Of a stretch of DNA of 9,282 nucleotides, positions 4,346-9,282 are shown piece by piece (the first letter of the stretch is position 1; each line of letters opens with the position of its first letter). Source of the stretch: an uncultured Prevotella sp. (GTDB lineage: Bacteria; Bacteroidota; Bacteroidia; Bacteroidales; Bacteroidaceae); the NCBI GenBank assembly GCA_947304695.1, contig CAMZBS010000075.1, positions 1 through 9,282 on the forward strand, in the 5' to 3' direction. The translations under genes were made by a program, and so were the position numbers. The notes under the pieces were generated by a model that was not told the DNA's origin, did not search any database, and was given only the letters and a program-made list of their open reading frames with translations.

Positions 4346-6526
4346 TTATCTGATAATTTTCTTTCCATTGACAACATACAAACCTGGACGCAGGGTGTTC
4401 AGGTCGGTGCCTGCAAAGCGGCCATCGAGTGTGTAGATACGGTTGGCACGCCCATCGGCACGGACGGTGCGGATGCCACTGGCATCGGGAGCAGCCACAA
4501 CCAGCACATCGTCAAGGAAGAAGCGACGGCCAGGGGTGAAGGTGAGCCGCACGTCGCCATTGCCCTGAAGGGTGGCCTTGAACTCCTGGAAGGCACCCTT
4601 TTCCATCTCGAACGACGAAGGGGTAACAGTGGCGTTGTCGGCCTCAACAAGCAACGAGGTAGGCTCAGTAGTGGCATTCCATCCTCCAGCCTTGAAGGTG
4701 AGGACAGCTTCGCCGCTAATGGTGATGGCGGGCGAAGTGACGATGCCCGAAATCTCCGACGTGCCGAACTTGGCACAGGCAGAAGCACCGTAGGCTTTGT
4801 CGCTCAGGGCACTCCACCCCTCATTATCGGGCGTGAAGGCGGACGACGCAATGGCACCGTTCCAGAGACCGTCGTTGCCCCCCTTGCCCGTACATTTGTC
4901 AAACGTCTCACGGAAGAGGTAGTCCTTTGTAGCGGTGGTATCGGGCGGAGTGATGGTTCCCTTGCTGCCAGGTGCCCGATAATGGAAACTCATGGTGCCG
5001 TCGTCGTTCTGACGGATGTTGGTAATGCCCCACTCCACCGTTTTCTTTCCATTAGCATTGGCATGGAAGAGCTTCGGAGCTGGCTTCGACGTGGCCGTCA
5101 GGCTGTCGTTCTGCCGATAAGGATAAAGGTCAGTGGCTTCGGTGGTCTTATAATAGTAGCCATACGACGACATCCAGTAATTCGAATCGTCATCGTTGTC
5201 GGCATGCATCAAGGTCATGCGCTGATGGTCATTGCCGTTTGACTTCAGTTCGTATCGTATGGCTTCCCACTGGGAGATAATAGAATTGGGGATATTGTCT
5301 AACCATATTGCCGGGTCGAAGTCCACATGGGTGATGAGCAGTCCGCGGCTTGGATAATCACGGTCGAAGCCCGTCAGCTGGCGGTTCTCAATCATGAAAT
5401 ACTCGTCGGGATGGCCGTCATTATAAATGACAAAGGTCTCTCCATGCTTGCTCATAGGCAGGAGGCTGTCCACTTCGACATCTACGCTGTCGAGCACAGT
5501 GGGTTCCTGCCAGCCACACATCATCTTCTCATGGGCCGTATAGCCTACAGGCAGGAAGCCGCTGCCCCTGTAGCTACCAGCCGCCATCAGGTCGAAGGCT
5601 CCCATGCCGTAGTTGCCGCTATAAGTGATATCATAGAAATCGGGGAAGCCCAGGCAGTGGGAAAACTCATGACAGAAGCTGCCAATGCCGCTGATACGGT
5701 TGGACGGATCGATTTCATTGGCACAGGCATAGGTGTTGACAAATACGCTGTCAAGTTGAAGGAGGTCTATCCCAATAACATCGAAAGAATCCATGTGGGG
5801 CCATACTGTATTGGGAACACCGCTATCGGCCTCGCCTTTTCCTGCATAGACCACGAATACCTGATCTACCACGCCATCGCCATCCCAGTCATAGTCACGG
5901 AAGTTGACGAGTGAGTCGGCCTGCTGACAGGCTTCGATAATCATTTCCCAGGGGCGCATGTCGTTGCCATTAGAATCGTTGCCACCGTAGTATTTCTGCG
6001 AATATTTCAAGGTGAAGGGGCCCAACACGTCGAAGTCGAGTTCGAACTGGCCTGCGCTCTGCTCCATGAAATAGTCGTAGACACTGCCCTTGAAATTGTC
6101 TTCCTTATAACCAGGCTCGTTTAATATGCGCTGGTACTTCTCAAGGTTGTTGGCCGCTTTGAACTTCACATCGCTGAACTGCGCCAAGAGTACCAGTCCT
6201 TTCTTCTTGCCATGATAATGGGTACGCTCACCTATCTGCACCTTCTTCGGCGACAGCAGGCGTGAGGACAATCCATTCGACGGGCGACGCGAGATGAGAC
6301 GAGCAGCCAGCTCGTCACGGCTGACGGGCACGAAAACATCACCGCTGTCCACAAAGCGACGACCATCTTCAGCCATCCAGAAATGTACACGCTCATCGCC
6401 ACAAAGACAGGCCCGCACCTCAGTGCCGTCGGCCAACGTCAACATACGCCAAAAGCCGGGCTTGGCGGGAATGGCTGCTGCAAGGACTGACCAAAGCAGT
6501 CCAAGAAGCACAAGATAAAATTTCAT
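4346..6526 (-). CDS. Secreted M6-family (immune inhibitor A-like) zinc metalloprotease with C-terminal sorting-like tail
   Basis: A secreted protease of 726 residues. ATG at 6526 is chosen because it begins a clean signal peptide (MKFYLVLLGLLWSVLAAA, probable cut near residue 18); the frame runs open further upstream, but that part overlaps thioredoxin in another frame and looks random. A propeptide-like region at 19-105 contains 'GDERVHFWMAEDGRRF'. The catalytic domain holds a calcium-site-like DWDGDGVVD (213-221) and the zinc motif HEFSHCLGFPD (286-296), matching HExxHxxGxxD of the M6 family: His286, Glu287 and His290 are seen, with Asp296 the likely third ligand. A region at about 535-675, ending in FFLDDVLVV, resembles the beta-sandwich domains of Bacteroidota cleaved adhesins. 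The last about 35 residues (RIYTLDGRF...LRPGLYVVNGKKIIR) resemble a type IX secretion sorting tail. It begins 28 bases after thioredoxin. The protease substrate is unknown. Confidence 0.9.
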   Translation of the reverse strand: MKFYLVLLGLLWSVLAAAIPAKPGFWRMLTLADGTEVRACLCGDERVHFWMAEDGRRFVDSGDVFVPVSRDELAARLISRRPSNGLSSRLLSPKKVQIGERTHYHGKKKGLVLLAQFSDVKFKAANNLEKYQRILNEPGYKEDNFKGSVYDYFMEQSAGQFELDFDVLGPFTLKYSQKYYGGNDSNGNDMRPWEMIIEACQQADSLVNFRDYDWDGDGVVDQVFVVYAGKGEADSGVPNTVWPHMDSFDVIGIDLLQLDSVFVNTYACANEIDPSNRISGIGSFCHEFSHCLGFPDFYDITYSGNYGMGAFDLMAAGSYRGSGFLPVGYTAHEKMMCGWQEPTVLDSVDVEVDSLLPMSKHGETFVIYNDGHPDEYFMIENRQLTGFDRDYPSRGLLITHVDFDPAIWLDNIPNSIISQWEAIRYELKSNGNDHQRMTLMHADNDDDSNYWMSSYGYYYKTTEATDLYPYRQNDSLTATSKPAPKLFHANANGKKTVEWGITNIRQNDDGTMSFHYRAPGSKGTITPPDTTATKDYLFRETFDKCTGKGGNDGLWNGAIASSAFTPDNEGWSALSDKAYGASACAKFGTSEISGIVTSPAITISGEAVLTFKAGGWNATTEPTSLLVEADNATVTPSSFEMEKGAFQEFKATLQGNGDVRLTFTPGRRFFLDDVLVVAAPDASGIRTVRADGRANRIYTLDGRFAGTDLNTLRPGLYVVNGKKIIR

Positions 6527-6554
6527 TCTGCTTTTAAATTCTTTCTGTTTTTTA

Positions 6555-6869
6555 TTATAACAGACTCTCAAACTTCTCTTCGAACTTGCTCTTGGCCACT
6601 GCGCCAACAATCTTGTCGACAATCTCACCATTCTTAAAGAAGAGGATGGTCGGAATGTTGCGGATGCCAAAATCGGCAGCAAGGTCTTCATTCTCCTCAA
6701 CGTCGCACTTACCTACGGCAATCTTGCCGTCGTACTTCTCTGCCAGCTCGCTGATGATGGGGCCCACCATGCGGCAGGGGCCACACCATGTTGCCCAGAA
6801 ATCAACTACCAAAGGAAGGTTTCCACTCTTCAGCTGCTCAAAATTCTCGCTTGTGATTGTAATTTCCAT
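6555..6869 (-). CDS. trxA: Thioredoxin
   Basis: A cytoplasmic disulfide reductase of 104 residues, the standard thioredoxin length, reduced by thioredoxin reductase and donating electrons to ribonucleotide reductase, peroxidases and others. The active site WCGPC is at residues 28-32, preceded by VVDFWAT, with buried Asp23. The cis-proline loop NIPT has Pro73, and GIRNIPTILFFKNGE is the usual fourth-strand region. There is no signal peptide, so it is the cytoplasmic form. ATG at 6869 gives the normal N-terminus. The leader is A/T-rich without a Shine-Dalgarno sequence. It lies 31 bases downstream of the polymerase III alpha gene, an adjacency I believe is common in Bacteroidota, and 28 bases before the M6 protease, with no terminator on either side. 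Confidence 0.97.
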   Translation of the reverse strand: MEITITSENFEQLKSGNLPLVVDFWATWCGPCRMVGPIISELAEKYDGKIAVGKCDVEENEDLAADFGIRNIPTILFFKNGEIVDKIVGAVAKSKFEEKFESLL

Positions 6870-6900
6870 AATCTTTTAATTTTTTAAAGTCCTTGATTTT

Positions 6901-9282
6901 TCAATTGATATTATAGTCCAGCCCTTCGTGCTGTTCAATATAATCTATCAGTGTGTGCCGCACGTCGACCAAACGGGTCTTGCTTCGAAGCAACACATGG
7001 TGCTTGCCTGTGGAGTCCCGCAACTGGAAGAACAGCTTGGTTTTGCCTGAACTCTCCCTGATAAGCTCGCTCAGCTCCGTCACGACCTGTTCGTCGAGCA
7101 GGTCGTTGTTCAGCGAGATGACAATGCGGTCGACGGCCTTTTCCTTAACCGACTGGAGCAGCTCCACGTTGGTTACTTTCAATTCCTTATCCTCAGTGTT
7201 ATAGAAACGGGGACGCATCTTGCCCGTAACGTAGACGGCGGCTCCCTCGAAGAACTTACCGTTCAGATTAAGCCAGTCGTCGCCAAAGAGTGCCAACTCG
7301 CCTGAACCTTCGAAGTCCTCAAGGGTGACGATGCCCCAGGGCTTGTTGGTCTTGGCACTGAAGCGGGTCTGCACGTTGGTGACAATGCCGCCAAGCGTGA
7401 TGTCATCCCGGTCAACAAGTTTAGCACAGCGGTCGGCCAGCTCAGTACATTTCGTATTACAGAGGTTGTCAAGCACAATCTTGTACTCGTCGAGCGGATG
7501 GGCCGAGAGATAGATGCCCACCAGGTCACGTTCCTTGTTCAGCCGCTCGATGTCGCTCCAGCGCACATCGGTCTTCGGCACTACCGGCGTGGCTATCTCA
7601 ACGCTATCGAAACTGCCGAAAAGCGAGTTCTGCAGCTCCTGCTTGGCAGCCTGATAGTTCTGACCATAGCGCACCAGCGTATCAAGGAACATCTCGCCCT
7701 TTGCATTCTCGGCAAAGAAAGCCTCGCGACGGATGCCGAACGAATCGAAGCCGCCACTTAGTGCCAGCGACTCGAAAGCCTTGCGGTTGACATTGGAAAA
7801 ACTGATGCGCTGGGCAAAGTCGAAGATGCTCTCATAGGGGCCGTTCTCCTCACGTTCACGGATGATTGCCTCAGCAGCAGCATCGCCCAATCCCTTGATG
7901 GCTGCCAGTCCGAAACGTATCTCGCCCTTCTTATTCACACCGAACTTCAAGTACGACTCGTTGACGTCGGGGCCCAGCGTGTCAATGCCCATTTGCTTGC
8001 ACTCGTCCATGAGCTTTGCCGTCTCCGTAATCTGATCACGGCGGCGCGTCATAATGGCAGCCATGAACTCAGCAGGATAGTTGGCCTTCATGTAGGCCGT
8101 CTGATAGGCCACCCACGAATAGCAGGCAGCATGCGACTTGTTGAAGGCGTAGGAGGCAAATTTCTCCCAGTCGGCCCATATCTTGTCAAGAATCTTCGGG
8201 TCGTGCCCGTTCTTCTTACCACCTTCAATGAACTTGGGCTTCATGGCATCAACGATGTCCTTTTTCTTCTTACCCATAGCCTTACGCAAAGCATCGCTCT
8301 CACCTCGGGTAAAGTCAGCCAACTGACGCGAGAGCAACATCACCTGCTCCTGATAGACGGTAATGCCGTAAGTGTCCTTCAAGTACTTCTCCATACAAGG
8401 AATGTCGTACTTAATCTCCTCACGTCCGTTCTTGCGGGCAATGAACTGGGGAATATAGTCCATGGGGCCGGGACGGTAAAGGGCGTTCATGGCAATGAGA
8501 TCCTCAAACACGGTGGGATGCAACTCGCGCAGGTATTTCTGCATACCAGCCGACTCGAACTGGAAAGTACCAATGGTACGACCTTGCTGATACAACTCGT
8601 AGGTCTTGGGATCGTCGATGGGAATGTGGTCAAGATCAATGTCAATGCCACGGGTAATCTTCACGTTGGCACAGGCTTCCTTCAACTCGGAAAGCGTTTT
8701 CAGACCAAGGAAGTCCATCTTGATAAGGCCGGTCGACTCGATGACGTGTCCGTCATACTGCGTACAGTTGGTCTTCGTGTCCTTGAAGTCGGGGTCGTCG
8801 GCCGTGCTGACCGGCACCCAGTCACTAATGGGGTCACGACAGATGATGAAACCGCAGGCATGGATGCCCGTACCACGGACGGTACCCTCCAGCATCTTGG
8901 CATATTTAATGGTATTGGCCAGTGCAGGGTCGGTCGATGCCTCAGCGTCGCGCAATTCAGGCACAGCCTTAATGGCATTGGTCAGATTCATCTTAGGTGT
9001 CTTGCCGTCAACATCGGGCAAACGGTCGGGGATGGCCTTGCACAAAGCATTGCTTATGGCCAGAGGCACCTTCTCAACGCGGGCCACATCCTTGATGGAG
9101 TTCTTCGTGGCCATTGAGGCGTAGGTAATGATATGGGCGCAGTTCTCATGGCCGTACTTGTCCATCACCCATTTCAGCACCTTACCACGGCCATCATCGT
9201 CGAAGTCGGTGTCAATATCAGGCAGCGAGATGCGGTCGGGGTTCAGGAAACGCTCGAACAGCAGGTCATACTTCAGCGGGTC
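6901..9282 (-). CDS. dnaE: DNA polymerase III alpha subunit (DnaE), N-terminal part outside the window
   Basis: The catalytic subunit of the replicative DNA polymerase. The visible 793 residues are the C-terminal two thirds; the frame is open at the right edge, so the PHP domain and the start of the palm are missing. All three polymerase aspartates are present: PDIDTDF holds Asp22 and Asp24 of this fragment (E. coli Asp401 and Asp403), and LIKMDFLGL holds Asp190 (E. coli Asp555). Next come the fingers, with MNALYRPGPMDYIPQFIARK, DALRKAMGKKK and FNKSHAACYSWVAYQTAY. A tandem helix-hairpin-helix region lies around 455-500 (FGLAAIKGLGDAAAEAI), then GIYLSAHPLDEY at about 588-600. An OB fold spans about 628-695 (ITLGGIVTNVQTR to VYVTGKMRPRF), and a small C-terminal domain ends at DYNIN. 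Nothing suggests a defect. An internal GTG at 9180 is not the start. Confidence 0.97.
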   Translation of the reverse strand, partial: DPLKYDLLFERFLNPDRISLPDIDTDFDDDGRGKVLKWVMDKYGHENCAHIITYASMATKNSIKDVARVEKVPLAISNALCKAIPDRLPDVDGKTPKMNLTNAIKAVPELRDAEASTDPALANTIKYAKMLEGTVRGTGIHACGFIICRDPISDWVPVSTADDPDFKDTKTNCTQYDGHVIESTGLIKMDFLGLKTLSELKEACANVKITRGIDIDLDHIPIDDPKTYELYQQGRTIGTFQFESAGMQKYLRELHPTVFEDLIAMNALYRPGPMDYIPQFIARKNGREEIKYDIPCMEKYLKDTYGITVYQEQVMLLSRQLADFTRGESDALRKAMGKKKKDIVDAMKPKFIEGGKKNGHDPKILDKIWADWEKFASYAFNKSHAACYSWVAYQTAYMKANYPAEFMAAIMTRRRDQITETAKLMDECKQMGIDTLGPDVNESYLKFGVNKKGEIRFGLAAIKGLGDAAAEAIIREREENGPYESIFDFAQRISFSNVNRKAFESLALSGGFDSFGIRREAFFAENAKGEMFLDTLVRYGQNYQAAKQELQNSLFGSFDSVEIATPVVPKTDVRWSDIERLNKERDLVGIYLSAHPLDEYKIVLDNLCNTKCTELADRCAKLVDRDDITLGGIVTNVQTRFSAKTNKPWGIVTLEDFEGSGELALFGDDWLNLNGKFFEGAAVYVTGKMRPRFYNTEDKELKVTNVELLQSVKEKAVDRIVISLNNDLLDEQVVTELSELIRESSGKTKLFFQLRDSTGKHHVLLRSKTRLVDVRHTLIDYIEQHEGLDYNIN

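Noticed and set aside
3809..5242. A 477-codon plus-strand open frame
   Set aside because: It lies antisense to the nitroreductase and the M6 protease, both of which have clear family motifs. Its translation has no recognisable domain and is explained by codon bias on the opposite strand.
6527..6700. 58-residue N-terminal extension of the M6 protease to an ATG at 6700
   Set aside because: It overlaps trxA in another frame, has no family character and would bury the signal peptide that begins at 6526.
7993..9117. A 374-codon plus-strand open frame
   Set aside because: It is fully antisense to dnaE, which carries intact catalytic motifs across the same bases. The Leu/Val/Gly-rich translation is a typical shadow.

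Overview
The window looks like chromosomal DNA from a Bacteroidota species, most probably a Prevotella or close relative. Three things point there. Predicted promoters match the Bacteroidota -33 TTG / -7 TAnnTTTG pattern. Gene starts have A-rich leaders instead of Shine-Dalgarno sequences. The secreted protease ends in a short tail ('IYTLDGR...GLYVVNGKK') of the kind common in Prevotella secreted proteins. The genus is an inference; no rRNA or marker gene search was possible.

Left part (1-2325, minus strand): two genes of a tripartite envelope exporter, a TolC-family outer-membrane channel followed by an HlyD-family periplasmic adaptor that runs off the left edge. The inner-membrane pump gene is probably next, outside the window. 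Divergent from them (2536-2841, plus strand) is a 101-residue lipoprotein of the Bor/Iss type with its own promoter and a clear intrinsic terminator.

Middle (2842-3598): 757 bases without a convincing protein gene, but rich in structure. It holds an 18-base direct repeat present twice about 380 bases apart. Between the copies lies a six-unit tandem array with a 22-base period, whose first three units carry 14-base palindromes (one perfect, two degenerate) spaced exactly 21 bases apart. To the right is a terminator, then a good Bacteroidota promoter, then about 110 bases ending in a 16-bp perfect hairpin. This layout suggests a small RNA gene.

Right part (3599-9282, minus strand): a tightly packed run read right to left. 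It comprises the DNA polymerase III alpha subunit (5' end outside the window), thioredoxin, a secreted M6-family metalloprotease and an NfsA-like nitroreductase. Gaps are 31, 28 and 6 bases with no internal terminator seen, so they may be co-transcribed. Thioredoxin and the flavin reductase fit together as cytoplasmic redox functions. The secreted protease between them has no obvious functional link.

Most of the window is ordinary housekeeping and envelope biology. The parts most worth a second look are the repeat-bearing intergenic element and the adjacent candidate small RNA.
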